Shown piece by piece: positions 25,596-34,936 of a stretch of DNA of 64,000 bases. The DNA lies in contig NZ_CP022412.2 in assembly GCF_002222615.2 (NCBI RefSeq), positions 1,550,001 to 1,614,000 of the forward strand. The letters are read 5' to 3'. Under the pieces are notes generated by a model. That model had not been told where the DNA came from. It searched no databases and saw nothing but the letters and a program-made list of their open reading frames with translations. The stretch is from Bacteroides caccae (GTDB taxonomy: Bacteria; Bacteroidota; Bacteroidia; Bacteroidales; Bacteroidaceae). The translations under genes were made by a program, and so were the position numbers. The number at the start of each line of letters is the position of its first letter. Position 1 is the stretch's first letter.

Positions 25596-26855
25596 TCAGT
25601 TATTTATCTGCTTTGATAAATTCTCTTTCTCTTTTAATTCTTTATATCTTTCTATTGCATGTTTACGACTCATAAGTATTTGCCAACGATATACCCAGCA
25701 AGTAGTTAAGAAATAAAAGCCTGCTTGTAACCATAAAGCTTTATATTCAAAGGCAACTTCACTTAGCGTAGCTCCCATATTGTTGATTTTCACAAAACCA
25801 TTAATCCCGAAAGTAGAGGGGAAAATATAGGAGACGTATTTCCAGAATGGAGGGATTGCGGCCCCCGGCCATGAAATTCCGGAAATAAACAACAAGGGAA
25901 CGGATGTGAAGACAAAGATCAGCATACACGTTTCTCGGTTGCGAATGGCGATCGAGGCCGTCATTGCAAAGAAGATGCAAGCTGTCAGGTAAGGAACCAC
26001 AAATAATACTAATGAACTGGGCTGTCCTATTTGGTTGAGGCTGAATAGTCTTGGTACGACATATAGTACATAAAAAGCTACCAATATATAAACCAGAAAA
26101 TAACTTAGTCCTTTACCGAGTACAATTCGTAATGTTCCGTTGTAATGCCTGTTGATAGGTACAAGGTCTTTGAAACGGTTGTTTTCGCGGGCTGTTCCGG
26201 CAGCAAGGCCGATTCCCAGCAGTAATGTCTGTTGGATAATCAATACTAGGACGGCAGGAATCAGAAAGGCAGCGAATCCGGCAGTCGGATTGAAGATCGA
26301 GATTTCTTCATATTCTATCGGATAAGCAGTGATTTCATCTTGCCGGTCGGTAGTGTTTCCGCTACGTGCAATCTTGATGTCCTTGTTCATATCCAGTGAG
26401 ACGGCGGTGTTGGCAATCAGCATGGATTTATAGTATAACAGTCCGCTCATGTCGCAGTAAATGCTGACTTGCGTCTGTTTTCCTTTGGCGATATTGTCAC
26501 TAAAATCGGAAGGGATATAGATAATGCCATAGGCACGTCGGTTCTTCAACATCTGTTTAGCTTCTTCCATATCAGCACAGTAAGAGACGATTTGAATGTC
26601 CGGTGTGGCGTCCACTTTCCGGAGATATTCACGGCTGAGAGAGGAATGTGAGTCATCTACAACGACAGCCGGGACTTCGCGCACCACTTCGTTATCATAG
26701 ATAAAGCTATATAACAAAGGATAACCCAATGGGACGAGTATAAAGAATATCAGTACCCCCTGGTCGCGGAAAGTAGTCTGAAACTCCCGTTTCCAGATAT
26801 AAAACAGGTCGTTGATGCCTTGGGCTATCTTGTCTTTTAATTTTATATCTTTCAT
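25596..26855 (-). CDS. ABC-2 type transporter permease, second copy
   Basis: A 419-residue inner-membrane protein of the YhhJ/YbhR type. An N-terminal membrane helix (VLIFFILVPLGYPLLYSFIY) is followed by a periplasmic domain of about 150 residues and five further helices near the C-terminus. The family normally works with an ATP-binding protein to export drugs or other substrates. Its ATG directly follows the stop of the first permease gene with no gap. No ATPase gene lies in the operon. It is the last gene before a terminator. Confidence 0.88.
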   Translation of the reverse strand: MKDIKLKDKIAQGINDLFYIWKREFQTTFRDQGVLIFFILVPLGYPLLYSFIYDNEVVREVPAVVVDDSHSSLSREYLRKVDATPDIQIVSYCADMEEAKQMLKNRRAYGIIYIPSDFSDNIAKGKQTQVSIYCDMSGLLYYKSMLIANTAVSLDMNKDIKIARSGNTTDRQDEITAYPIEYEEISIFNPTAGFAAFLIPAVLVLIIQQTLLLGIGLAAGTARENNRFKDLVPINRHYNGTLRIVLGKGLSYFLVYILVAFYVLYVVPRLFSLNQIGQPSSLVLFVVPYLTACIFFAMTASIAIRNRETCMLIFVFTSVPLLFISGISWPGAAIPPFWKYVSYIFPSTFGINGFVKINNMGATLSEVAFEYKALWLQAGFYFLTTCWVYRWQILMSRKHAIERYKELKEKENLSKQINN

Positions 26856-28037
26856 TTAGGGTATGTATTTATAGTAAACCAGTGCCTCCTTCAAGCGGTG
26901 AACCACAAAGAAGGGGAGCATCATAAATATTAATAGTGCCATGTAATTGCTCCAAGAGTAAGCCATGCTATATCCGTTGAGTGCCTGGTCGACATAGATT
27001 AGAAAATAATGACGCAATGGGAATAGGTTGCTGAGCGCCTGCAGTACAGGGTGCATTGCCATAACAGGGAATGAGAAGCCGGAAATGGAGAAAGAAATGA
27101 CTCCCCACAAAGAGGCAAAACTTAATCCAAGCCGGAGAGTGGGTAATGTACCTATCATGACTATACCGCAACATTGCGATGCTAGTACAAGGCAAAGTGT
27201 GGCGAAAATCATAGGGAAGATACCACTATTGCATGGGAAATGGAGGAAACCGTATAAGTATACATTATAAAATATACCCATGATGAAAAAAACAACTGTA
27301 TGTGGAAGCAGTTTCCCTGCCAGTGCAATGTAAATGGAGTTATTGCTCATGCGTAACCATTCACGGGCGGTACGGTCTTTGATTTCCACCCCGATAGAAT
27401 AAACCGTTACCATAAATATAAGCAGCATAAGAACACCCGGTATCAATGTGTTGCATAGATATACAGAGTAGTTCAGCCATGGATTATTTAATGGATGCGT
27501 ATCAATCACGATCGGTTGAAGAAACCCCATTGCCTGATCTTCCGTGGCGCCTTTTGCATAGAGTGTGGTTCGTGCGGCAGCACCGGCTGTCAGTTCTCCC
27601 AACATTTTCATATCCCTGAAAAGCAGGGAGCCTGCAATCAGATAAGAATAATTGGTATAGAAGGAAATTGTGGGTTGCCGTTGGCTTTGCGCTTCGGCGG
27701 ACAGACCTTTCGGAATGTAGAAGAATCCGTAGATTTTCCCTTCCTGTACGGCAATACGTGCATCACTCACATTGCTGTAATGGGCGACGACACCTGTCTG
27801 CGAAAAAGCGTCCAGATTGCGCACGATGTTGCGGGAGGTAGATGAATCATCCATATCTACCACACCTGCCGGAAGATCTTTGGGAAGTCCCGAATCCATT
27901 AAAGTAGTGAAAAATACATAGCAGAACAATGGAGCTATCACCATGCAAAAGAGATATAGCGGACGTGATACTAACCTCCGGCACTCTCTTTGCATGACCT
28001 GCCACAATGCTATATATTTTTTTTCTCTCTCTTTCAT
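26856..28037 (-). CDS. ABC-2 type transporter permease, first copy
   Basis: A 393-residue protein of the same architecture as its neighbour: a first helix (LYLFCMVIAPLFCYVFFTTL), a soluble domain with AGVVDMDDSSTSRNIVRNL, then a cluster of helices. The two permeases would form a heterodimer, as YbhS and YbhR do. The stop of the HlyD-like gene lies 2 bases before its start. In E. coli the matching operon includes the ATPase YbhF; here none is seen. Confidence 0.88.
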   Translation of the reverse strand: MKEREKKYIALWQVMQRECRRLVSRPLYLFCMVIAPLFCYVFFTTLMDSGLPKDLPAGVVDMDDSSTSRNIVRNLDAFSQTGVVAHYSNVSDARIAVQEGKIYGFFYIPKGLSAEAQSQRQPTISFYTNYSYLIAGSLLFRDMKMLGELTAGAAARTTLYAKGATEDQAMGFLQPIVIDTHPLNNPWLNYSVYLCNTLIPGVLMLLIFMVTVYSIGVEIKDRTAREWLRMSNNSIYIALAGKLLPHTVVFFIMGIFYNVYLYGFLHFPCNSGIFPMIFATLCLVLASQCCGIVMIGTLPTLRLGLSFASLWGVISFSISGFSFPVMAMHPVLQALSNLFPLRHYFLIYVDQALNGYSMAYSWSNYMALLIFMMLPFFVVHRLKEALVYYKYIP

Positions 28038-28039
28038 GG

Positions 28040-29032
28040 TTACTTATCAATGATGACAGACATACCCGGACGAAGATTTTCTATTTTCTCCAGAGGGCTG
28101 GCTTTCACTTCGAATGTTTTCAGGTCGAACTGGCCGGTTGTTTTGGTTGCCTTCCAAGCAGCGTAAGTACCTAAATCTTTCAGATAATATACTTTCAGTT
28201 TGATGGCTTTATTGTCAAGTGCAGGTACAACAGCTTCAAATTCTGTTCCCATAGTCAGGTTCTTGAGCAAGTCTTCACGTACGTTGAACGTTACCCACAT
28301 ATCGTTGAGTTCGGCGATATTCATAATCGGTGCGCCTGTACCTACCAGTTCGCCTACTTTGGGAAATATCTCCGATACTTCTCCCGAAGCAGGAGCGATC
28401 AGATACGTCTCCTTAATATAAGATTCAACTTCGGCAACAGCTCCTTTTGCCCGGTTAACCAGTGCTTCCGCAGCCATTTTGTCCTCACGTTCGGCTCCGT
28501 TCTTAGCCATTGTATATTGTGCTTTCGCAGCTTTCTCAGTGGCAATGGCGGCGTCACGCTGTGCAGTAACTTCGTCCAGTTTTTGTGCGGGCATTACTCC
28601 TTGTTCATAAAGGTTCTTCACCCTCTTGTATGATTTTTCGGCAATGGTAACTCCTGCCTGTGCTTTTTGCCACATTTCATAAGCAGCCTGTATCTGTTCC
28701 TGACGGGCACCCTTGATTGCTTTTTCATTCTGCGCTTGTGCGGCAGCTTCCGCGGCACGCGCCTGTTCCATTTTGGCCACTACGTCCGGCGCTTCCAGGA
28801 TAGCCAGTGTGTCACCGGCATTTATTTGTTGGCCTTCTTTCACGCGAAATTCCAATATACGTCCCGGAACTTTGCTTGAAACACGATATTCAGTAACTTC
28901 AGCCTGTCCTTGGATAATCTCAGGTCCTTTGCGAAGCATGAAAAAACCAACGACTGCAACGATTGCAATAACTCCCAGCAGGGTAAGGAATGCAAGCAGC
29001 ATATTGCTGTTTTGTGATTTTGTAGTTGTCAT
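28040..29032 (-). CDS. HlyD-family membrane fusion protein
   Basis: A 330-residue periplasmic adaptor with one N-terminal membrane helix (MLLAFLTLLGVIAIVAVVGFFML). A lipoyl-like segment (VSSKVPGRILEFRVKEGQQINAGDTLA) precedes a long coiled-coil hairpin (about residues 85-205) and a beta-barrel domain. Such proteins link inner-membrane pumps to a TolC-type outer-membrane channel. The TolC-like gene is 10 bases upstream and the permeases follow, so the four form a tripartite exporter. Confidence 0.92.
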   Translation of the reverse strand: MTTTKSQNSNMLLAFLTLLGVIAIVAVVGFFMLRKGPEIIQGQAEVTEYRVSSKVPGRILEFRVKEGQQINAGDTLAILEAPDVVAKMEQARAAEAAAQAQNEKAIKGARQEQIQAAYEMWQKAQAGVTIAEKSYKRVKNLYEQGVMPAQKLDEVTAQRDAAIATEKAAKAQYTMAKNGAEREDKMAAEALVNRAKGAVAEVESYIKETYLIAPASGEVSEIFPKVGELVGTGAPIMNIAELNDMWVTFNVREDLLKNLTMGTEFEAVVPALDNKAIKLKVYYLKDLGTYAAWKATKTTGQFDLKTFEVKASPLEKIENLRPGMSVIIDK

Positions 29033-29042
29033 ATAATATGAG

Positions 29043-30506
29043 TTATTTAAGAGTTCCTAATGATTTCTTTAGATAGATTTCTGTTAATTTTACGTCTATT
29101 TGAGCGTCAATCTTTTCTGATTGGGCAGATAGCCAGGCTGTCTGGGCTTCAAGAACATTGCTGGTGGCAATGACTCCCTCTTTGAAGCCGAGTGTGGCGT
29201 AACGGAGATTTTCTTCCGCCTTTTCCATATTCTTGGTAGACATCACCAGCTTTTTACCTGCTTCATTTACTTTGAATGCAGCTTGATTGACTTGCAATTC
29301 TATTTTTTCTCTAGCGTCTTGAAGTTGGTATTGTGCGATACGTACTTCTGATTTGGCGGCTCTGGTTTTGTAAATACCTTCTCCCCAATGCCATATAGGT
29401 ATCTGTACCATGACACCCACATTCCACATTCCTTTGAATTTGTTCTCGAAACTATTGAAGACAGAAGGATTGGTGACCATGTAATTCCCCATTAGTGCAA
29501 TCGAAGGAAGATGTTCGGCACGGGTTACATTTACTTTTTGCTTGTAAATCTGTGTAGCCAGTTCGAGACTGCGTATCTCCGGACGATTTGCATAAGCGGT
29601 AGACATATCGAAATGAGTATCTGTTGTGAGTAACGGAATATCTTCCATATCTTCGTCCGCTAACGTAATGGGAGAGCTAAGATCAATGCCACATAGTTGA
29701 CATAACAACATTCGGGCAAGGCTTAATCCGTCTTCCACTTTCGTTAGTGTCATTTCCGCTTCATTTACTTTTACCCGTACGGATAAACCGTCCGCTTTGG
29801 TTGCTACTCCTTCGGCAATCATCTTTTCCACATCGCTGTCCAGTTGCTGCAGAAGTTTCAGATATCCTTCCGCCAGTTTCTTTTTGTTTACCAGCGAAAT
29901 AACCTGCCAGTAAGCCTGGTCAGTACTCATAATTACTTCCTGCATACCGCCTTGGTGCTGCTGCTGGGCTAACTCTTCGGCGTACTTTGTTATTTTGTTG
30001 TAGGCGCGGATCTTACCACCCATATAGAGAGGTTGGGTCAGTGTGATAGCACCGGCATATACATTTCTTGTATCTGTACGGAGGGCATCTACTAATGAAT
30101 TTCCTACTTGATCGAGGGCAGGTAAAACGGCGCCGAGTTCTCCGCTTAATGAAGATATTAATGGAGCAAGTTCGGGATGTGCTGTTGCAATCTGTGTAGC
30201 AGCCTGTTGTATGGGACCTGCCAGATTAGTCCCTAATCCCGAAAGCGCAGCTTTCTGATCTTTATTTAATAGAGAAAACTCTTTTTGGTTTCTCATATAG
30301 GTCCCGGTTGCCGAGAAGTTGGGCAGGTAGTTGGTGAATGCTGCTTTTCTCTCATAGTGGGCCGCATTTATCTTTTCATTGCTAATCAACAAGTCTTTAT
30401 TGTTGGCAAGGGCTAATGCGCGGCAACTATCCAGGCTTAGTAAAGTTTGCCCTTTTACTATAAAAGTCATACTTAGCAGTATTGTCAGAAGAAATAGCTT
30501 TTTCAT
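29043..30506 (-). CDS. TolC-family outer-membrane efflux protein
   Basis: A 487-residue protein with a signal peptide (MKKLFLLTILLSMTFIVKGQ). Two outer-membrane-factor repeats are visible; each has a long alpha-helical stretch (for example ALANNKDLLISNEKINAAHY and the LQVNQAAFKVNEAGKKL region) characteristic of TolC tunnels. The start at 30506 is preferred over the ATG four codons upstream because it gives a standard signal peptide. It is the first gene of the exporter operon, whose promoter lies at 30633-30663. Confidence 0.92.
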   Translation of the reverse strand: MKKLFLLTILLSMTFIVKGQTLLSLDSCRALALANNKDLLISNEKINAAHYERKAAFTNYLPNFSATGTYMRNQKEFSLLNKDQKAALSGLGTNLAGPIQQAATQIATAHPELAPLISSLSGELGAVLPALDQVGNSLVDALRTDTRNVYAGAITLTQPLYMGGKIRAYNKITKYAEELAQQQHQGGMQEVIMSTDQAYWQVISLVNKKKLAEGYLKLLQQLDSDVEKMIAEGVATKADGLSVRVKVNEAEMTLTKVEDGLSLARMLLCQLCGIDLSSPITLADEDMEDIPLLTTDTHFDMSTAYANRPEIRSLELATQIYKQKVNVTRAEHLPSIALMGNYMVTNPSVFNSFENKFKGMWNVGVMVQIPIWHWGEGIYKTRAAKSEVRIAQYQLQDAREKIELQVNQAAFKVNEAGKKLVMSTKNMEKAEENLRYATLGFKEGVIATSNVLEAQTAWLSAQSEKIDAQIDVKLTEIYLKKSLGTLK

Positions 30507-30632
30507 CGCATCTTGCATATTAATAAGGTGATACTTCTATTTTAATAACCCGCTTCTTATGTAATTTGTTTATTGAAGTAGTCTGTTTTTTTGAACTTGT
30601 TATCACAAACAATAATTGCATAAACAACGATG

Positions 30633-30663
30633 CAAAAGTATATGCTTTCTTTGAAAGCACAAA
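30633..30663 (-). promoter_or_regulatory. Promoter of the exporter operon
   Basis: On the minus strand TTTG (30663-30660), exactly 19 bases, then TACTTTTG (30640-30633). The transcript would start near 30626, about 120 bases before the TolC start codon. Confidence 0.8.
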
Positions 30664-30762
30664 ATGAATTAGCTTTTTTTAATAACGGGCTGTTGTTTGA
30701 AATATTTTCCTTCCAACAGCTAATTTGTTATTTGTTTGTTCGTTTGTGTTTCCAGTTTTATA

Positions 30763-30770
30763 TATATTTG
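30763..30770 (+). promoter_or_regulatory. Bacteroides-type -7 box (TATATTTG) for the PD40 lipoprotein gene
   Basis: TATATTTG, 38 bases before the ATG at 30808; TTTG copies occur upstream at spacings of 16 and 24, neither ideal. Confidence 0.5.
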
Positions 30771-30807
30771 CAGAAAATGTTACCTGCAATCAATAATACA
30801 ACACATC

Positions 30808-32250
30808 ATGAATATTAAATGGCTTATCGGAGCGATAAGTGTGGGATTGTTTATATCCTGCGAAAATGTAAAAGAGGCACAAACTGTCAGTAACAGTTAT
30901 CCGTCTGTTTTTCCTGATTATACGTTTACGGCTATACCTTATAATATAGCGCCTTTAAATTTCGAAGTGAAGGGTGCACAAGAAATACGTGCCGATTTTG
31001 CGGGTGAAGGTGTCAATCTTCTGACAGTCACGGGTAAGCATGAGATTCGTATCCCGAAGAAAAAGTGGAAGGAAATGTTAGACAAACTGAAGGACAAAGA
31101 TCTGGAAGTCACAGTGTCCGTATGGAATTCGTCTTCTCCTGAAGGGGTACGATATAAACCTTTCACGGTTCGGGTTGCATCGGATGCTATTGACGAATGG
31201 ATTGCTTATCGGCTGATAGAACCGGGATATGAAGGTTGGAATATGCTGGGTATTTATCAGAGGAATCTCACTTCGTTCGAAGAAAAGGAGATTGCTACTA
31301 ATCGTGCGGATAAAAGTAAGTGCATGAACTGTCATTCTTTCGCTAATTATTCTCCACAACAAATGATATTTCATGTCAGGGGAGAAGGTGGTGGCACTGC
31401 TTTATGGAAAGATGGTGAATTGAGCAAACTACCGTTGGAGACAACCGGTCCCAAGAAAAGCGGAACCTATCCGATGTGGCATCCCAATGGACGATATATC
31501 GTGTTTTCTTCCAATCTCACCCGTCAGTCTTTTCTTAGTGAAGGTGAAAAGGCGCTGGAAGTGTATGATCTTCAGTCTGACTTGATTTTATATGACACTC
31601 AGACCAAGAAGGTACTGACGGATAAACGCTTTATGGACGAAGCGCATTGGGAGACATTTCCTGCCTGGTCGGCAGATGGGAAATCGCTCTATTATTGTGG
31701 CGCTTTACCTAAGAATATGCCAATAGATTACCAAAATTTGCATTATAGCCTTTGCAAAGTCGATTTTGATGAGGCAACCGGAACGTTTGGCGAACGAATT
31801 GATACGATATACAATGCGGAGCGCGATGGAGGCAGTGTCTCTTTTCCGCGTTTGTCTCCCGATGGACATTATTTGCTGTACACGAAAGCGGCTTGTGCCA
31901 CTTTCCCTATTTGGCACAAAGAGGCAGATTTGAAAATGCTGAGACTATCTGACGGTGAGGAACTGGACGTTGAAATTCTGAATAGTGCCGAGACTGAGAG
32001 CTATCATTCCTGGTCGTCGAACGGTCGTTGGATTTTGTTTAGTAGCCGTAGGCTAGACGGCCGCTATACAAGGCTTTTCATTGCTTGGATGGATGAAAAG
32101 GGAAACATACATAAACCTTTCCTGCTCCCTCAGTCTACTGTTGAACATAATGTGTTACGTACGAAGTCCTATAATATTCCCGAATTTATTAAGGGGGAGG
32201 TGACATTGCCACAGAAACAGCTTAATGCTTTATTCTTCCCTCAAAAATAA
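30808..32250 (+). CDS. TolB-like (PD40 propeller) lipoprotein with a CxxCH motif
   Basis: A 480-residue lipoprotein: the signal ends in LFISC with the lipid-bearing Cys at 18. The start at 30808 is chosen for this signal and because a promoter -7 box lies upstream at 30763; the open frame extends 24 codons further. Residues 172-176 read CMNCH, a c-type haem attachment motif, in the context ADKSKCMNCHSFANYSP. After it come PD40/WD40-like propeller repeats (YPMWHPNGRYIVFSSN, FPAWSADGKSLYYCGA, WSSNGRWILFSSRR). It sits in the outer-membrane periplasmic face or on the cell surface. The function is not known to me; an electron-transfer or sensor role is a guess. The next gene overlaps in transcription (6 bases apart). 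Confidence 0.75.
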   Translation: MNIKWLIGAISVGLFISCENVKEAQTVSNSYPSVFPDYTFTAIPYNIAPLNFEVKGAQEIRADFAGEGVNLLTVTGKHEIRIPKKKWKEMLDKLKDKDLEVTVSVWNSSSPEGVRYKPFTVRVASDAIDEWIAYRLIEPGYEGWNMLGIYQRNLTSFEEKEIATNRADKSKCMNCHSFANYSPQQMIFHVRGEGGGTALWKDGELSKLPLETTGPKKSGTYPMWHPNGRYIVFSSNLTRQSFLSEGEKALEVYDLQSDLILYDTQTKKVLTDKRFMDEAHWETFPAWSADGKSLYYCGALPKNMPIDYQNLHYSLCKVDFDEATGTFGERIDTIYNAERDGGSVSFPRLSPDGHYLLYTKAACATFPIWHKEADLKMLRLSDGEELDVEILNSAETESYHSWSSNGRWILFSSRRLDGRYTRLFIAWMDEKGNIHKPFLLPQSTVEHNVLRTKSYNIPEFIKGEVTLPQKQLNALFFPQK

Positions 32251-32256
32251 GATGCT

Positions 32257-33708
32257 ATGAAGAAGATATTTTTATTTCATTTATTACTGGTCTGTCCGGT
32301 AATTTTTCTGATTTGGTATATTGTCTTTCCTAATTATCTTTGGTTACTGGAAGGAAACTCTTTTTTCTCTTTCACGCCTGATTTTGCCGGTATACAACTT
32401 TCCCTTCCTTCTGATTGGGCGCAATATGTAGGGGCTTATCTCCTACAATTCTTCCGGTTCCGTACAAGTGGAGCTTTGGTGCAAATGTTGTTTGTGCTTA
32501 TTGTGTTGCTTTCAGCCGATTGTATCATCGCCCGTTTGACGCGCAATAAAGGATTGTTGTGGCTTTCATTCATTCCGGTTATCTGGTTTATGAGCGGGCA
32601 GTTTGCTGATGTGCTTTTGGTCCGTTCGATGTGGTGGTGTAGCATTTCTGCTGTGTTAACGTTGCTTGTATGGTTGCTTACGATCCGAAGAAAGGCTCCG
32701 GTAGCATGGGGAGAACGTTATTTCTTTTCTTCTCCTTTTTTCACTTACATCGTGCCTTGTTTACTGTTGGGTTTCATCGTTTACCGTGAAGTGACCGATG
32801 AAAAGCAGAAGGAAACGGAATTCATTTCTCGCATAGACCACCTTGCTGAGAATAGAAATTGGGATGCCATTTTACAGAATGTGACTCCGGAAATGACGAA
32901 AAAGAATTCTTCTTTGTTGCGCTGGACTTTGTTGGCTCTTTCAGAAAAGGGACAGTTGCCGGAACGGATGTTTGCTTATGGAGTGACCGAACCTGCCTGT
33001 TTCTTTTATGAACGTGTAGACAAGCAATTCTGTCGTAATTTTAATATGCAGTTCTTCCGTGCTTTGGAACTGGATAACGAATTGCTTCATAATGCTTTCC
33101 AGGCAGGAATTCTTTCTCCCTACGGGAACAGTTTTCGTTCTATGAGAGCAATTGTGGACGCTTGTGTCCATCAAGGTCGCAATCGAATGCTTGCCAAGTA
33201 TGTAGAAGTAATGAAGCATACAAGTTGCCACACGAAACAGGCACAGTTGCTGGGTGAATACTTGGCGTCAGCCGGTGTGGAAGATAAGATTAACAGTGGA
33301 AAGAATACGTCTCCGTTTTTTATAGGTGCGCATCCTTTTCTTTCGGATATGGCACGTATGGTAGACCGTTATCCCGAAAACCGGAAAGCTGTGGATTATT
33401 TGCTTTGCGGGCTGTTGATATCAAAAGATGTGGATAAGTTCTATAAGGTATTCAGTTTGTTGTACAAGCCTTTTAGCGTCAAGCTTCCCCGTTATTACGA
33501 AGAAGCGTTGCTGGTACTGGCAACACAACATCCGGACATATTGCGTCGCTATCCGGTGGGACAGGAGGTAGTGAAGGATTTTAATTCATTTCATGCTTTG
33601 TTGAAAGGAGGAACGATGAATCAGAAAATGTTGGAAATCAATTACCGAGATTCATTTTGGTTGTTCTATTACTGTATGAAGGCAGTGAAGAAATCGGCGG
33701 AGAACTAA
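32257..33708 (+). CDS. Membrane protein of a DUF6057-like family
   Basis: A 483-residue protein with about five membrane helices in the first 180 residues (FLFHLLLVCPVIFLIWYIVF, MLFVLIVLLSADCII, LWLSFIPVIWFM, AVLTLLVWLLTI, YIVPCLLLGFIVY), followed by a soluble, helical C-terminal domain of about 300 residues with TPR-like character. I associate it with the Bacteroidota family DUF6057, from memory. It starts 6 bases after the PD40 lipoprotein gene, so the two probably act together. The function is unknown. Confidence 0.65.
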   Translation: MKKIFLFHLLLVCPVIFLIWYIVFPNYLWLLEGNSFFSFTPDFAGIQLSLPSDWAQYVGAYLLQFFRFRTSGALVQMLFVLIVLLSADCIIARLTRNKGLLWLSFIPVIWFMSGQFADVLLVRSMWWCSISAVLTLLVWLLTIRRKAPVAWGERYFFSSPFFTYIVPCLLLGFIVYREVTDEKQKETEFISRIDHLAENRNWDAILQNVTPEMTKKNSSLLRWTLLALSEKGQLPERMFAYGVTEPACFFYERVDKQFCRNFNMQFFRALELDNELLHNAFQAGILSPYGNSFRSMRAIVDACVHQGRNRMLAKYVEVMKHTSCHTKQAQLLGEYLASAGVEDKINSGKNTSPFFIGAHPFLSDMARMVDRYPENRKAVDYLLCGLLISKDVDKFYKVFSLLYKPFSVKLPRYYEEALLVLATQHPDILRRYPVGQEVVKDFNSFHALLKGGTMNQKMLEINYRDSFWLFYYCMKAVKKSAEN

Positions 33709-33713
33709 AAAGA

Positions 33714-33780
33714 GAAAGTTCCTATTCTTACCATGTGTCTTTCTACAAAGAAGACACCTTTTAAAAGAATAGGAACTTTC
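33714..33780. terminator. Nested bidirectional hairpin between the DUF6057-like gene and mdh
   Basis: GAAAGTTCCTATTCTT (33714-33729) and its exact complement (33765-33780) form a 16-base stem. A second stem, GTGTCTT/AAGACAC (33735-33741 with 33751-33757), lies inside. The position between two converging genes suggests termination of both. Confidence 0.8.
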
Positions 33781-33812
33781 TTGCTTATATAAAGTTAAAG
33801 GGGATCTTTAGA

Positions 33813-34754
33813 TTAAAGAGCACCTACTTCTTTCAAAGCAGCGTTAGTGCCGTGAACAGCTTTAGCGCTAGCAGCAAACTTAGCTTTTTCGTCTTCGTTC
33901 AGGTTCAGTTCAACGATCTTTTCGATGCCATTCTTGCCCAGGATAACAGGAACACCGATGCAAAGATCAGATTCGCCGTATTCGCCTTCCAGGAATACTG
34001 AACAAGGAACCATTTTCTTTTGGTCGTGCAGGATAGATTCAACGACGAATGCTCCTGCTGCACCCGGTGCATACCATGCAGAAGTACCCAGCAACTTAGT
34101 CAGTGTAGCACCACCTACCATAGTAGCGGCAGCAACTTCTTCCAATTTTTCAGCAGAAATGAAGTTAGCTACAGGCATACCTTTATAAGTAGCGAAACGA
34201 GTCAAAGGAATCATGGTAGTATCACCGTGACCACCGATAACCATACCTTCTACTTCGTTAGCATTGCAACCGATAGCTTGAGACAAGAAATATTTGAAAC
34301 GAGAGCTATCTAGTGCACCACCCATGCCGATAACACGGTTCTTCGGCAAGCCTAGAGCTTTCAATGCCAAGTAAGTCATTGTGTCCATTGGGTTAGAGAT
34401 AACTACAATGATAGCGTTAGGAGAATATTTCAACAGGTTTTCTGCTACCGACTTAACGATACCAGCATTAACACCGATCAGTTCTTCACGAGTCATACCC
34501 GGTTTACGAGGAATACCTGAAGTAATCACAACAACGTCAGAGTTAGCAGTCTGAGCATAATCGTTTGTGCAGCCTACCAATGTAGAGTCGAAGCCCAGCA
34601 ACTGAGCTGTCTGCATCATATCCATTGCTTTACCTTCTGATACGCCTTCTTTAACGTCCAGCATTACTACTTCGTCTGCTACTTCATTAAAAGCAAGTAC
34701 ATTTGCACATGTAGCACCTACGTTACCTGCGCCTACTACGGTTACTTTTGACAT
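33813..34754 (-). CDS. mdh: Malate dehydrogenase
   Basis: A 313-residue LDH-like malate dehydrogenase. The NAD-binding segment is VVGAGNVGATCANVLAFNEV near the start, the substrate loop has ITSGIPRKPGMTREE (with two Arg positions expected for dicarboxylate binding) and the catalytic His is in GGHGDTTMI. It interconverts malate and oxaloacetate in the branched, reductive TCA pathway used by Bacteroides to make succinate and propionate. A minus-strand TAATTTTG (34805-34812) is a likely -7 box. Confidence 0.96.
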   Translation of the reverse strand: MSKVTVVGAGNVGATCANVLAFNEVADEVVMLDVKEGVSEGKAMDMMQTAQLLGFDSTLVGCTNDYAQTANSDVVVITSGIPRKPGMTREELIGVNAGIVKSVAENLLKYSPNAIIVVISNPMDTMTYLALKALGLPKNRVIGMGGALDSSRFKYFLSQAIGCNANEVEGMVIGGHGDTTMIPLTRFATYKGMPVANFISAEKLEEVAAATMVGGATLTKLLGTSAWYAPGAAGAFVVESILHDQKKMVPCSVFLEGEYGESDLCIGVPVILGKNGIEKIVELNLNEDEKAKFAASAKAVHGTNAALKEVGAL

Positions 34755-34804
34755 AATACTATATATTTAAAAAGTTGATAATTTGTTTTATCTATTTTGC
34801 GCGA

Positions 34805-34812
34805 CAAAATTA
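34805..34812 (-). promoter_or_regulatory. Bacteroides-type -7 box for mdh
   Basis: The minus strand reads TAATTTTG, 51 bases before the mdh start codon; no consensus -33 element was seen. Confidence 0.5.
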
Positions 34813-34900
34813 CAACGATAATCCTGATTAAAGAAATTTTTCCGTAATAATTTTAGTTAAAGAAAATACCTCATTCTATGTTACTCTGTTACGAAATGAT

Positions 34901-34908
34901 TACTTTTG
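34901..34908 (+). promoter_or_regulatory. Bacteroides-type -7 box for the coiled-coil protein gene
   Basis: TACTTTTG, 29 bases before the ATG at 34937; the -33 region reads TATG at a 20-base spacing, a weak match. Confidence 0.55.
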
Positions 34909-34936
34909 CGGCGGTTATCAATTAACACACTGAACT

